From the NCBI GenBank assembly GCA_023453025.1, contig JAEXUD010000064.1, positions 1-25,415 of the forward strand: a stretch of DNA of 25,415 nt. The letters are read 5' to 3'. Position 1 is the stretch's first letter, and every line of letters begins with the position of its first letter. A model generated the notes under the pieces. It was not told the origin of the DNA. It was given only the letters and a program-made list of their open reading frames with translations, and did no database searches. A program made the translations under genes and the position numbers. This document shows, piece after piece, positions 7,368 to 15,337 of this stretch. This DNA is from Bacillota bacterium (GTDB lineage: Bacteria > Bacillota > Clostridia > Tissierellales > Sedimentibacteraceae).

Positions 7368-8213
7368 ATGGCAAAGAAACCGATTAAAGAAACAATTCAT
7401 GCAAAAGGTTTTGACATTTCAATTTATACAGAAGACTTTCAAAATGAGTTTATTTCACTTACAGATATTGCTAGATATAAAAGTGATGAACCATTTATTG
7501 TTATTAACAATTGGATGAGAGGAAAAGATACTATCGAATTCTTGGGATTGTGGGAACAATTACATAATTCTAATTTTAAACCTATCGAATTCGATAGGTT
7601 TAGAAAAGAAGCTGGATATAATGCTTTTACGTTGTCACCACAAAAATGGATTAATAATACAAACGCTATTGGAATTGTATCTAAATCAGGTCGTAATGGT
7701 GGAACATTTGCACACTCTGATATAGCTTTTGAATTTGCTTCATGGATATCAGCGGAATTTAAACTATATATTATTAAAGATTATAAAAGATTAAAAAATG
7801 ATGAAAGTTGCAGACTTTCTCTAGGTTGGAATCTTAATAGAGAGATCTCAAAGCTTAACTACAGAATACATACAGATGCTATCAAGGAAAACTTACTTCC
7901 TCCAGAATTAAAACCATTTCAAATTTCTATGACCTATGCTAGTGAGGCAGATGTATTAAATGTAGCTTTGTTTGGTATAACAGCTAAACAATGGAGAGAA
8001 GAAAACAAAGATAAGAATGGAAACATTAGGGATTATGCTACATTAAATCAGTTATTGGTTCTAGCTAATATGGAAAGCTATAATGCCATTTTAATTGAGC
8101 AAAGTAAACCCCAGTCAGAGAGGATTCAACTATTGAATAAATTAGCTATTCGACAGTTAGAAGCAATTGAAAAAATAGGTATAGACACAATAAAAAAATT
8201 GGAAGATAAATAA
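7368..8213 (+). CDS. KilA-N domain protein (phage antirepressor type)
   Basis: A 281-aa protein with an N-terminal KilA-N DNA-binding domain (about residues 5-130). It includes FISLTDIARYKSDEPFIVINNWMR, IEFLGLWEQLHNSNF, SPQKWINNTNAIGIVSKSGR and GGTFAHSDIAFEFASWISAEFKLYIIKDY, the family's usual end. The remaining 150 residues are helical and contain EADVLNVALFGITAKQWREEN, seen in related phage and island proteins. ATG 7368 has GGAGGATT just upstream; an ATG at 7350 precedes that site. KilA-N proteins act as antirepressors or DNA-binding modulators on phages and islands. The gene has its own terminator before it, its own promoter-operator and its own terminator after it, so it is a single-gene cassette, possibly damage-inducible. 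Confidence 0.88.
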   Translation: MAKKPIKETIHAKGFDISIYTEDFQNEFISLTDIARYKSDEPFIVINNWMRGKDTIEFLGLWEQLHNSNFKPIEFDRFRKEAGYNAFTLSPQKWINNTNAIGIVSKSGRNGGTFAHSDIAFEFASWISAEFKLYIIKDYKRLKNDESCRLSLGWNLNREISKLNYRIHTDAIKENLLPPELKPFQISMTYASEADVLNVALFGITAKQWREENKDKNGNIRDYATLNQLLVLANMESYNAILIEQSKPQSERIQLLNKLAIRQLEAIEKIGIDTIKKLEDK

Positions 8214-8366
8214 TTGAAGAAATATATAACTATTTTCCACCAAGGGTATAACATATACTTTTGACATCATTTTTGTCGCTTCAAGGCACGTTGAGTGCGT
8301 GATTCTGATGCAGAAGAAACTAATTAATTTATTAGAGAAATAAGTAATAGAAATATTCTGAAATTG

Positions 8367-8404
8367 AGGATATTAGAGTTAAAGACTTTTATATCCTTTT
8401 TTTT
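8367..8404 (+). terminator. terminator after the KilA-N cassette
   Basis: AGGATAT (8367-8373) pairs with ATATCCT (8391-8397) across a 17-nt loop, followed by a T-run of seven or more. It sits directly before the RhuM promoter. Upstream, 8282-8295 carries a 14-nt block (CAAGGCACGTTGAG) repeated at 9847-9860 after the RhuM gene. Otherwise 8214-8366 is empty. Confidence 0.65.
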
Positions 8405-8454
8405 CTTGCAAAAGTTTATAAATTATAGTACAATAATACAAGAACATACATTCG
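8405..8454 (+). promoter_or_regulatory. RhuM gene promoter with LexA-like operator
   Basis: TTGCAA (8406-8411), 17-nt spacer, TACAAT (8429-8434), 7 nt, then GAAC-ATAC-ATTC-G (8442-8454), one base off the GAAC-N4-GTTC(G) core. The 50-nt block matches 9955-10004 at 44 positions. It lies 190 bp before the RhuM start, leaving a long 5' leader (8455-8643) with no ORF or clear structure. Confidence 0.7.
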
Positions 8455-8643
8455 ACTGATATAAAAGTCTGATTCAGATGAAATTACAAAGTAAAAATAT
8501 TTAAAGAGAATGAATTTGTGCAACAGATTGTTGAATAAATTCCATGGCGAACAAATCATATGTTGATGGGTAAGTCGAAGGATTTTTGAGAGCTGGGTTT
8601 GGTATGCATACAAGACTATTAAAAGAAGGATGTAAAATTAATT

Positions 8644-9729
8644 ATGAAATCTGATGATAGAGAAGCAAAAATCAAAAAACTGGAAGAGCAAAGAAATAAA
8701 GCGATTAAAAGTTTGACAGACTATAAGGAAAGTAATCTGCCTGTTTCCGCAGCTGCAGAATATTTGACATTTGTTGCAGGAAGTGGTGAAAGTTCCGTTG
8801 AAGTTCGCTACCAAAATGAAAATATATGGTTGACACAAAAAATGATGGCAGAACTGTACGGTGTTGATCGTTCTGTGATTACAAAACATTTAAAAAAGGT
8901 ATTTTTGGATGATGAATTAGAGGAAGATTCAGTATGTGCAATTTTTGCACATACTGCTAACGACGAAAAAACATACAAGGTGAAATTCTATGCATTACAG
9001 GCAGTCATTGCTGTTGGATTCAAGATTGATAATCAAAGAGCCGTGCAATTTCGCAAATGGATTATTACAATCGCAAAGGATTACACAATAAAAGGTTTTG
9101 TCATGGATGATGAACGGTTTAAACTCGGTCACAAATTGGCGAATCAATATTTTGAAGAACAGCTTGTCAGAATTCGTGAAATTCGTGAATCCGAGCGCAT
9201 GTTCTATCAAAAAGTTACAGATATTTATTCCACAGCCATTGATTATGACAAATCAGCCAAGACGACGAAGGATTTTTTTAAAAAAGTGCAGAACAAGCTA
9301 CATTATGCCGTTCATCGACACACGGCAGCAGAAATAATTACGGAGAGAGCAGATGCGGATCGAAAGAATATGGGATTGACAACTTGGAAATCGGCACCGG
9401 GAGGAAAAATTCAAAAATTCGATGTTTCCATTGCCAAAAACTATTTAACAGAAAAAGAAATTGACTTTTTGAATCGCTTAGTTTCAATGTATCTGGATTA
9501 TGCAGAAGTACAAGCAGAGAACAGCATTCCGATGACAATGGAGGATTGGGCAAATCGCTTGGATGGTTTTATAGAGTTCAACGGAAGAGATTTGTTGATG
9601 GATGCAGGGAAAATATCGGCAGAACAGGCAAAACTCCATGCTGAAACACAATTTGAAAAATACCGCATTGTGCAGGACCAATTGTTCAAAAGTGATTTTG
9701 ATCTGTTTTTGGAAAATGACGATGAGTAA
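8644..9729 (+). CDS. RhuM-family protein
   Basis: A 361-aa RhuM-family protein of full length. A charged coiled-coil-like start (residues 1-30) leads to the RhuM/KilA-like DNA-binding core, NIWLTQKMMAELYGVDRSVITKHLKKVF, then EKTYKVKFYALQAVIAVGFKID and RAVQFRKWIITIAKDYTIKGFVMDDERFK. The C-terminal half, LHYAVHRHTAAEIITERADADRKNMGLTTWK, resembles Fic-adjacent proteins; no HPFxxGNG Fic motif is present. RhuM is named from a Salmonella pathogenicity island but is common on mobile elements; its mechanism is not established. The ATG lacks a strong ribosome site (AAGGATG about 14 nt upstream), so initiation may be weak. It is an independent cassette with its own promoter-operator and terminator, and its first 150 bp recur as a broken copy at 11119. 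Confidence 0.88.
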   Translation: MKSDDREAKIKKLEEQRNKAIKSLTDYKESNLPVSAAAEYLTFVAGSGESSVEVRYQNENIWLTQKMMAELYGVDRSVITKHLKKVFLDDELEEDSVCAIFAHTANDEKTYKVKFYALQAVIAVGFKIDNQRAVQFRKWIITIAKDYTIKGFVMDDERFKLGHKLANQYFEEQLVRIREIRESERMFYQKVTDIYSTAIDYDKSAKTTKDFFKKVQNKLHYAVHRHTAAEIITERADADRKNMGLTTWKSAPGGKIQKFDVSIAKNYLTEKEIDFLNRLVSMYLDYAEVQAENSIPMTMEDWANRLDGFIEFNGRDLLMDAGKISAEQAKLHAETQFEKYRIVQDQLFKSDFDLFLENDDE

Positions 9730-9910
9730 TTCTGCTTAGAAAGTATACTTTGAGGAAATTTAAGACAATTACATTTGGTATAAGGTTGAAAATATACCTT
9801 GACACCAAGAGGATATCAGGTCTTACGGTCATCAGAATCACAGCAACAAGGCACGTTGAGACAATACTAAAAATTTGCAGGAATAAGTAATGTAGTTATT
9901 GAAAATAGAG

Positions 9911-9947
9911 CAAGATAAGGAACTATATTTACTTACCTTGTTTTTTT
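9911..9947 (+). terminator. terminator after the RhuM cassette
   Basis: CAAGATAAG (9911-9919) with CTTACCTTG (9932-9940), one mismatch, followed by seven T. It sits just before the third cassette promoter. Between the RhuM stop and here, 9730-9910 contains only the 14-nt repeat block CAAGGCACGTTGAG (9847-9860) shared with the previous cassette boundary. Confidence 0.7.
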
Positions 9948-9954
9948 AATTTTC

Positions 9955-10004
9955 CTTGCATAAGTTTATAAATTATTGTACAATAAAATCAGAACATATA
10001 TTCG
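9955..10004 (+). promoter_or_regulatory. Bro-N gene promoter with LexA-like operator
   Basis: TTGCAT (9956-9961), 17-nt spacer, TACAAT (9979-9984), 7 nt, then GAAC-ATAT-ATTC-G (9992-10004). It is 44/50 identical to the RhuM promoter block at 8405-8454, including the spacer, so the whole promoter-operator was copied or is under strong common constraint. Confidence 0.7.
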
Positions 10005-10060
10005 AAAGTAATAAAAAACCTAATGGGATAAATTAAAAATATCTTTGGAGGCAGACTATT

Positions 10061-10408
10061 TTGGATGATAAAAATAAAATTCAATTATTTGAAAATAAGA
10101 AAATTCGTACTGAATGGGATGAAGAAAAAGAAACTTGGTACTTTTCTATTGTTGATGTTATAGCTGTACTAACAGAAAGTAAAGAGCCAAGACGATATTG
10201 GAGCGATTTAAAAATTAAACTGAAGAGTGAAGGAAATGAACTGTACGAAAAAATTGTACAGTTGAAAATGAGAGCATCAGATGGAAAAATGCGAATGACA
10301 GATGTTGCAGATACAGAACAACTTTTGAGGATTATACAATCAATACCATCACCCAGAGCAGAGCCGTTTAAAACTATGAAATTTGCCAGACACTGTCTGG
10401 TAAATTGA
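10061..10408 (+). pseudogene. truncated Bro-N (BRO-family antirepressor) gene
   Basis: A 115-codon ORF with the N-terminal BRO domain: KIRTEWDEEKETWYFSIVDV, AVLTESKEPRRYWSDLKIKL, MRMTDVADTEQLLRIIQSIPSP and RAEPFK, which is very typical. After AEPFK most homologues continue WLAKVGYERI and a further 100-200 residues; here the sequence switches to TMKFARHCLVN and stops, so the C-terminal part is lost. Translation starts at TTG (10061), with GGAGG about 10 nt upstream. BRO-N proteins bind DNA and act as phage antirepressors or lifestyle regulators. The DNA-binding part could still be made, since promoter, operator and ribosome site are intact. I call it a pseudogene because of the abrupt loss of family sequence, but a functional short form is possible. 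Confidence 0.7.
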
Positions 10409-10485
10409 ATTGGTCTCATTAGAATCCAATATATTAATATCAGAGCAATGGTGAAAGATGAGAATATATAAAAGAGGTATAAGAA

Positions 10486-10752
10486 ATGAAAAAAACTATG
10501 GCAAAAGAAGCAGTTAAAGAACTAACGTTGATTCTAATGTATTTGACGAGGTTTAGTGACCAGAATAGATTTTCTGCATCAGAAAATAGTGCATGGAAAG
10601 GATATTCGTTTAAGTCACTGGATGGTTTGGAGGAAAGTGGGTTTATCAATCAAGGTAGCCATCGCTCCAAGTCTGTACATATCTATGATGAAGGGTTACA
10701 ACAGGCGAGAGCATTACTTGAAAAGTATGGAATTGAAGATTGGGAGGATTAG
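10486..10752 (+). CDS. DUF6429-family protein
   Basis: An 88-aa cytoplasmic protein with the DUF6429 pattern: ELTLILMYLTRF near residues 11-22, then SAWKGYSFKSLDGLEESGFI, SKSVHIYDEGLQQARALLEKYGI. The shape, a small winged-helix-like fold ending in YDEG and a helix, is common for single genes scattered through Clostridia accessory regions. Its function is not known. AGAGGTATAAG before the ATG gives a modest ribosome site. No promoter of its own is clear, so it may be read through from the truncated Bro-N gene 77 bp upstream. Confidence 0.75.
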   Translation: MKKTMAKEAVKELTLILMYLTRFSDQNRFSASENSAWKGYSFKSLDGLEESGFINQGSHRSKSVHIYDEGLQQARALLEKYGIEDWED

Positions 10753-10804
10753 GTTGTGATAACCCATCTACGGAAAAAGTGAGACAAAAATTATGATAAA
10801 ATAA

Positions 10805-10975
10805 CTAAGTAAGGAGTATTTCGCAAGCCATCCGCTTAAAGAATTTTCAGCAGCCCGTCCTGAATACAGCTTATATACAATGATAGGCAAGTTACCAAAC
10901 AAGACTGCTTGTTATGTAAAACTTGCGGATTTAATTTCATTTTATAGAATCGCACGGCTGGTTTTTCGGTGGTGA
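10805..10975 (+). pseudogene. unrecognised coding-like fragment
   Basis: The gap 10753-11118 holds an open stretch of 56 codons bounded by stops, reading EYFASHPLKEFSAARPEY, then IGKLPNKTACYVKLADLISF, with protein-like composition but no start codon with a ribosome site. I do not recognise the family. It is probably the internal remnant of a deleted accessory gene; the rest of the gap shows nothing I can support. Confidence 0.25.
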
Positions 10976-11118
10976 TTTCAAAGATATAACTTATAAGAAA
11001 CAGGATGAATAGATTTTTTGAAAGCAGAGCCATGCTAATATGATATAAGAAAATTGGCATTTATGCTTGCTAAATTTATAATAAAAGCATAAATGTCAAT
11101 GACTGGAGATAATTGATT

Positions 11119-11271
11119 ATGAAATCTGATGATAGAGAAACAAAAATCAAAAAACTAGAAGAGCAAAGAAATAAAGCGATTAAAAGTTTGACAGACTATA
11201 AGGAAAGTAATCTGCCTGTTTCCGCAGCGGCAGAATATTTAACATTTGTTGCCGGAAGTGGTGAAAGTTGA
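11119..11271 (+). pseudogene. duplicated 5' fragment of the RhuM gene
   Basis: This 50-codon piece repeats the first 50 codons of the intact RhuM gene at 8644 with about five base differences in 150, two changing the protein little or not at all. Similarity starts a few bases before the ATG and breaks off at GAAAGTT, where the copy runs into TGA. Both copies share a TGAAGTT just after the break, so a small homology may have guided the junction. The promoter-operator of the intact gene was not copied. The high identity means the event is recent relative to the divergence of other repeats here. Confidence 0.85.
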
Positions 11272-11301
11272 TGAAGTTTAAATTATGGGGGAGAAGAGAA
11301 A

Positions 11302-12342
11302 TTGCAATTAATAATAAACCTGATTTTTTATATCGGCATAATAAAGTTTTTTTCAATGTTTCTCTTATTGACAAATACTTTTACATTTTTCCTATACGTG
11401 ACAGACAAACGAAGGGCAGTAAAAGGCAAGCGGCGCATAAGTGAAAAGACGTTATTACTTTTCACCATACTATGTGGAGGAATAGGAGCACTGTTGGGTA
11501 TGTATTTCACAAATCATAAAACGAGAAACAGGAAATTCAAATTCGTAGTAGTAATTGGTCTTATTATTACACTTATTCCCATGATACATATTGCACATGG
11601 GCTTACGCTGAGTAAGATAATCCGCTATGTGGAAATTGAGTTTCGTTCGGAAAATTGGCCGTCTGAGTTAGATGGTTATCGCATTGCTTTTATGTCAGAC
11701 ATGCATGCGATAACAGAAAAAAATATGCAGAAAGCAGCAACAGAGCTAAATGACAGAGATTTGGATTTGCTGTTATTAGGCGGAGACTTTTTAATGGAGA
11801 ACAATCATTACCAAGGAACTGTGAGAGAAATAGCTCAAATAAGTACAACAGACGGAATTTTCGGTGTGGAAGGAAATCATGATGACTACAAGAAAGTTTT
11901 CCAGGCAGAAAAAGAATATGGGATAAAGCCGTTGGATAATAGCGGAAGGAGTATAAGAGAAGGCTTTTATCTGGCAGGTGTCCAAGATATGTATAACAGA
12001 AATCCTAACATAAAAGAGGCTGTTGCAAACGCACATACGAACGATTTTGTTTTGCTCCTTTCACACAGCCCCGACTTATCAATGCTGCAATCTACAGATG
12101 GAATTGATTTAATACTTTCCGGTCATACCCATGCCGGACAAATTACTTTTTTTGGTTATCCGTTTTACTTGCTATATGGAAGCATGCCTATAACAGATTA
12201 CGGTACACGTTTTGCTTATGGGTTTGCCAGTTCGGCAGACGATGTACCCGTATTTACAACCAGCGGAATAGGCACTTTTTCTAATATACCAAGGATTTTT
12301 ACAAGACCTGAGGTTGTGATTTTCACCATGTATAGTGAGTAG
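11302..12342 (+). CDS. DUF1294-calcineurin-like metallophosphoesterase fusion
   Basis: A 346-aa membrane protein with two parts. Residues about 20-95 are a DUF1294 domain with two to three membrane segments: FFLYVTDKRRAVKGKRRISE, then LLLFTILCGGIGALLGMYFT and NHKTRNRKFK, the family hallmarks. A further membrane helix near 82-100 leads to a metallophosphoesterase with all metal-site motifs: SDMHA (D133, H135), GGDF (160-163), GNHDD (191-195), SHSPD (H255) and GHTHAGQ (274-280). The second half resembles YkuE-type enzymes, which cleave phosphate esters such as those of lipid A precursors or envelope lipids; the catalytic face side is not fixed. TTG 11302 is the start, with GGGGGAG 8 nt upstream; an internal ATG at residue 19 is possible. 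It directly follows the broken RhuM copy. This domain pairing is unusual. Confidence 0.85.
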   Translation: MQLIINLIFYIGIIKFFSMFLLLTNTFTFFLYVTDKRRAVKGKRRISEKTLLLFTILCGGIGALLGMYFTNHKTRNRKFKFVVVIGLIITLIPMIHIAHGLTLSKIIRYVEIEFRSENWPSELDGYRIAFMSDMHAITEKNMQKAATELNDRDLDLLLLGGDFLMENNHYQGTVREIAQISTTDGIFGVEGNHDDYKKVFQAEKEYGIKPLDNSGRSIREGFYLAGVQDMYNRNPNIKEAVANAHTNDFVLLLSHSPDLSMLQSTDGIDLILSGHTHAGQITFFGYPFYLLYGSMPITDYGTRFAYGFASSADDVPVFTTSGIGTFSNIPRIFTRPEVVIFTMYSE

Positions 12343-12465
12343 AGGTTTGCCAATACATGAGATTAAACCCGCGTTAATCGTCATGCTTGTTGGGACATTA
12401 AACATGTATTTAACCAGTTAAAGAGTAAACAAAGACATTATTTATAACAGTAAAGGAAGGTAGAT

Positions 12466-13068
12466 ATGCAGGCAGGAGATAAAATAGTATTTGGCGGATA
12501 CGAATGGCGCATACTAGACATACAAAGCAATACGGCTTTGATTATAACCGAAGATATTATAGAACAACGCTCTTACCATGATGCCTATAAAGATATAACA
12601 TGGTCTGACTGTGCATTAAGAAAATATCTTAATGGTGAATTTTATGATAAATTTAACGTAGCTGATAAATCAAGAATAATTCCGGTAATAAATAAAAATC
12701 CTGACAATCAGTGGTATGGTTCAAAAGGCGGAGCAGATACGCAAGACAGCGTATTTTTATTAAGTCTTGAGGAAGTGTGCAGATATTTCGGTGATAGCCG
12801 TTCAAAACTGCAAAATCGAGGGAAAAATCAAAGGTATTGGTTTGAAAGAAAAGATGAAAATAACAGTAAGCGAATAGCAAGACTTCAGGGTAAAGAATGG
12901 AGTTGGTGGTGGTGGCTTCGGTCACCCGGGCGCGTTAATGTAAAAGCCGTGTACATCTTTGGGACTGACGGTAATATAGGTATCCAAGGCAACAATATAT
13001 TGAAAGGCAACATCAGCGATGGCAAATGTACAGGCGGCGTTCGTCCCGCTTTGTGGCTGAAACTATAA
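12466..13068 (+). CDS. DUF6273-domain protein (formylglycine-enzyme/lectin-like fold)
   Basis: A 200-aa protein made almost wholly of one DUF6273 domain: KIVFGGYEWRILDIQSNTAL, LRKYLNGEFYDKF, VFLLSLEEVCRYFG, WWWWLRSPG and the end GGVRPALWLKL. No signal peptide or membrane segment is present, unlike many secreted members. The family is widespread in Clostridia and often ends in the same VRPALW block; its role is unknown. AAGGAAGG lies 6-8 nt before the ATG. Upstream, 12343-12465 has only a short TTG/GTG frame (LPIHEIKPALIVMLVG) that I do not trust. The tryptophan-rich core and the N/G-rich segment before the end resemble the variable-protein fold used by diversity-generating retroelements, but no reverse transcriptase or template repeat lies in this window. 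Confidence 0.75.
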   Translation: MQAGDKIVFGGYEWRILDIQSNTALIITEDIIEQRSYHDAYKDITWSDCALRKYLNGEFYDKFNVADKSRIIPVINKNPDNQWYGSKGGADTQDSVFLLSLEEVCRYFGDSRSKLQNRGKNQRYWFERKDENNSKRIARLQGKEWSWWWWLRSPGRVNVKAVYIFGTDGNIGIQGNNILKGNISDGKCTGGVRPALWLKL

Positions 13069-13208
13069 TTTAAATTATGTATAATAAGTAATAGCGAAAT
13101 AATACTCTTCAAAGAATACAACAATCGGGAAGATGTCGATAATTTCATGGAAATGAATGATGAAGAGGAGAAGGAAAATACGCATAAAGAAGAGGAATGT
13201 GACAATAG

Positions 13209-13517
13209 AATAAAAATGCTAAATACATTTTCTTGTCTGCCACATTAGATGCTGCAATTTGGGGAACTGAACTTGCCGTTGGTGAAGGACGAGAAAGAAT
13301 TTATTTAGTAGAACCGACAGGAAAAATTGAAGACGACCCCGATTTAACGGACAAAAAATTTCCAGGTAACCCAACTAAATCTTATCGTTCCACTGAACCA
13401 TTTAGAGTTGTAGGGGAGGTTTCGGTTTGGCAAGGGCATACAACCGAGCAAGTCAAAGCAATGAAAGACGCATTAGAGAGACTCAAAGAACAAGGAATTA
13501 ATTCGCTGAATGACTAA
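13209..13517 (+). pseudogene. arr: 5'-truncated rifampin ADP-ribosyltransferase
   Basis: The frame encodes the last two thirds of Arr, which inactivates rifamycins by ADP-ribosylation using NAD+. It reads YIFLSATLDAAIWGTELAVG, ERIYLVEPTG, DDPDLTDKKFPGNPTKSYRS, RVVGEV and the typical end EQGINSLND. The N-terminal 35-40 residues, including the FYHGTK motif with a catalytic-site histidine, are missing: an in-frame TAG stands at 13206 and unrelated acidic sequence (13069-13205) replaces the 5' part. A TTG at 13233 could start translation but has no ribosome site and would not restore the NAD site. It is therefore very likely inactive. The break suggests insertion or recombination beside the DUF6273 gene. 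Confidence 0.85.
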
Positions 13518-13545
13518 AAAATTGCGATGATAAAAGAATAGCAAC

Positions 13546-13580
13546 GACCCGCCAGCATCGGTTTTGTAAAATGGCGGGTC
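13546..13580. repeat. 9-bp G+C-rich inverted repeat
   Basis: GACCCGCCA (13546-13554) and TGGCGGGTC (13572-13580) form a strong hairpin with a 17-nt loop, just after the arr relic and 20 nt before the stop of an opposing relic. There is no T-run on either strand, so it is a weak candidate terminator for two convergent units, or a recombination site. Confidence 0.5.
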
Positions 13581-13599
13581 AGATACTTTCTATGACAGT

Positions 13600-13876
13600 T
13601 TACATCACGGTTAAAATGAAGTGTCGGCGGCTAATTTCCTGAAATTTATCATCAGCAGCGCAATGATATACCATCCAAGGAATGAGGGACAGTAAAGAAA
13701 AAATCATGCCCAACATTCCTGCCGATGAAGGTACAATCATAAAGAATCCGGAGGCTAATCCCCATATGCCAATTGGTTTCTTTTTTTAATGCATAGGCAA
13801 ATAACATTGTTAAAGCCAAAAACTGGATGATACGATAAAGTGGCTGAAAGTTAATTTCTGATGGTACGAGCTCTCA
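13600..13876 (-). pseudogene. frameshifted membrane-protein fragment
   Basis: On the minus strand one frame reads INFQPLYRIIQFLALTMLFA then YALKK, and after an indel in the A7 run near 13780-13786 the next frame continues with PIGIWGLASGFFMIVPSSAG, MLGMIFSLLSLIPWMVYHC and a charged tail before TAA (13600-13602). Three hydrophobic segments in sequence look like the C-terminal part of a small integral membrane protein; the 5' part is gone, with a stop just upstream. I do not recognise the family with certainty. The remainder, 13877-14092, is an A+T-rich leader of the PGA operon with a TATAAT near 14021; the short forward ORF there (13861-14046) looks spurious. Confidence 0.55.
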
Positions 13877-14092
13877 TTTTCCCAAAACTTCTGCAATTAT
13901 TTGCATCCCGTGTCGTTGAGCAAGAAAAATATGTTCCCAATTTTGTATCTTTAATAAATGTTAATAATTTGGCAAAGAACATTAATGATTTTAAAAAGGT
14001 TCTGAAATATCTTTCAGATATAATTTGGTTGGTAATGAAGAAATGAGCAGAAGCTTTGAGGAGGTATTAGATGAGAAAGGAGAGGATAAATT

Positions 14093-15271
14093 TTGGAATT
14101 TGCTGCAGCTCTTATTATTTTTGTTTTTATTTTAGGTGTTTATGAACAAATAAAACATAATAAAAGATTAAATCTTATGGATATCAGAATTAATATAAAC
14201 GGGACAAGAGGTAAATCAACCGCAACAAGATTAATTACTGGTATCTTAAAAGAAGCGGGGATTAAGGTCGTCGGTAAAACAACCGGAACCAGTGCGAGAA
14301 TTATTTATTGGAATAAGGAAGAAGAACCAATCAAAAGAGGTCGTCTTGGTCCAAATATTATAGAACAAAAAGCTGTCGTTAAAAAAGCGGACAAGCTTGG
14401 TGCTTCTGCATTTGTAACAGAGTGTATGGCTGTAAATCCCGATTATCAGATTACGTTTCAAGAGAAGTTGGTTAGAGCAAATATAGGTGTTATTGTTAAT
14501 GTTCGTGAAGATCATATGGATTTGTGTGGTCCGACTCTGGACTTTATAGCAGAGTCCTTTACGGCCACTATTCCACACAATGGAACCATTGTTGTCGCTG
14601 ACAGTAAATATAACAATTATTACACTCAAGAGGCAAAGAAAAGAAACAGCAAGATAATCATTGCTGATGAAAAAGAAATCCCGGATGGTTATCTGGAAAA
14701 ATTCAAATATTTAATTTTCCCTGAAAATGTAGCAATTGCACTGGCTGCAGCTAAAGCACTAAACATTGACAAAGATACTGCCTTAAGGGGGATACTAAAT
14801 GCTGACCCGGACCCGGGAGCATTGATGATATATCCGCTGGATGACAAAAATTCATCATATTTTGTCAATGGCTTTGCCGCCAATGATCCAAATTCAACAC
14901 GAATGATCTGGGATCACATAACCGCTATCGGATATTCAACAAAAAATCCCATGGTAATTGTAAATTGCAGACCTGACAGAGTTGACAGAACACAGCAGAT
15001 TGCAGAAGAAGTCCTGCCAAACATGGATATTGCTATTCTCGTTGCAATGGGGCAGACGGTCAAGCCAATTACTGAAGGAGTGAATGCTAAAAAAATATCT
15101 GTACAGAAATATATAAACGCAGAAGGCTTATCTCCCCACGAGGTTTATAAATTAATTAAGGATTATTTTATAAACAGAATGATTTATGGCGTTGGAAATA
15201 TTCATGGAGGCGGAGACGAATTGGTTGAACTGATAGTTCACGAAAGTTTTAATTTGGAAAAAGCGTCGTAA
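14093..15271 (+). CDS. pgsB: poly-gamma-glutamate synthase ligase subunit PgsB/CapB
   Basis: A 392-aa ATP-dependent amide ligase of the Mur-ligase superfamily that joins glutamate residues through the gamma-carboxyl group to make poly-gamma-glutamate (PGA) at the inner face of the membrane. It has an N-terminal membrane helix (residues 2-18), the ATP loop NGTRGKSTATRLITG (36-50, K41 and T43 in the key positions), EAGIKVVGKTTGTSA, FVTECMAVNPDYQ and VNVREDHMDLCGPTL, all typical; length is normal for the family (about 393). TTG 14093 is the start, with AAAGGAGAGG about 7 nt upstream. It is the first gene of the synthesis operon; pgsC follows 66 nt later. No pgsA/capA is found anywhere in the window. 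Confidence 0.95.
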   Translation: MEFAAALIIFVFILGVYEQIKHNKRLNLMDIRININGTRGKSTATRLITGILKEAGIKVVGKTTGTSARIIYWNKEEEPIKRGRLGPNIIEQKAVVKKADKLGASAFVTECMAVNPDYQITFQEKLVRANIGVIVNVREDHMDLCGPTLDFIAESFTATIPHNGTIVVADSKYNNYYTQEAKKRNSKIIIADEKEIPDGYLEKFKYLIFPENVAIALAAAKALNIDKDTALRGILNADPDPGALMIYPLDDKNSSYFVNGFAANDPNSTRMIWDHITAIGYSTKNPMVIVNCRPDRVDRTQQIAEEVLPNMDIAILVAMGQTVKPITEGVNAKKISVQKYINAEGLSPHEVYKLIKDYFINRMIYGVGNIHGGGDELVELIVHESFNLEKAS

Positions 15272-15337
15272 TTGATCTGAAGCCTTGAAATTTAAAATAA
15301 AAAATTTTATTAAATATTATTAAAGGAGAAAAATAAT

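Noticed and set aside
12349..12423. Short frame LPIHEIKPALIVMLVG before the DUF6273 gene
   Set aside because: Only about 24 codons, with no ribosome site; hydrophobic composition alone is not evidence.
13861..14046. 61-codon forward ORF before pgsB
   Set aside because: No ribosome site, poor protein-like composition and overlap with a minus-strand relic.
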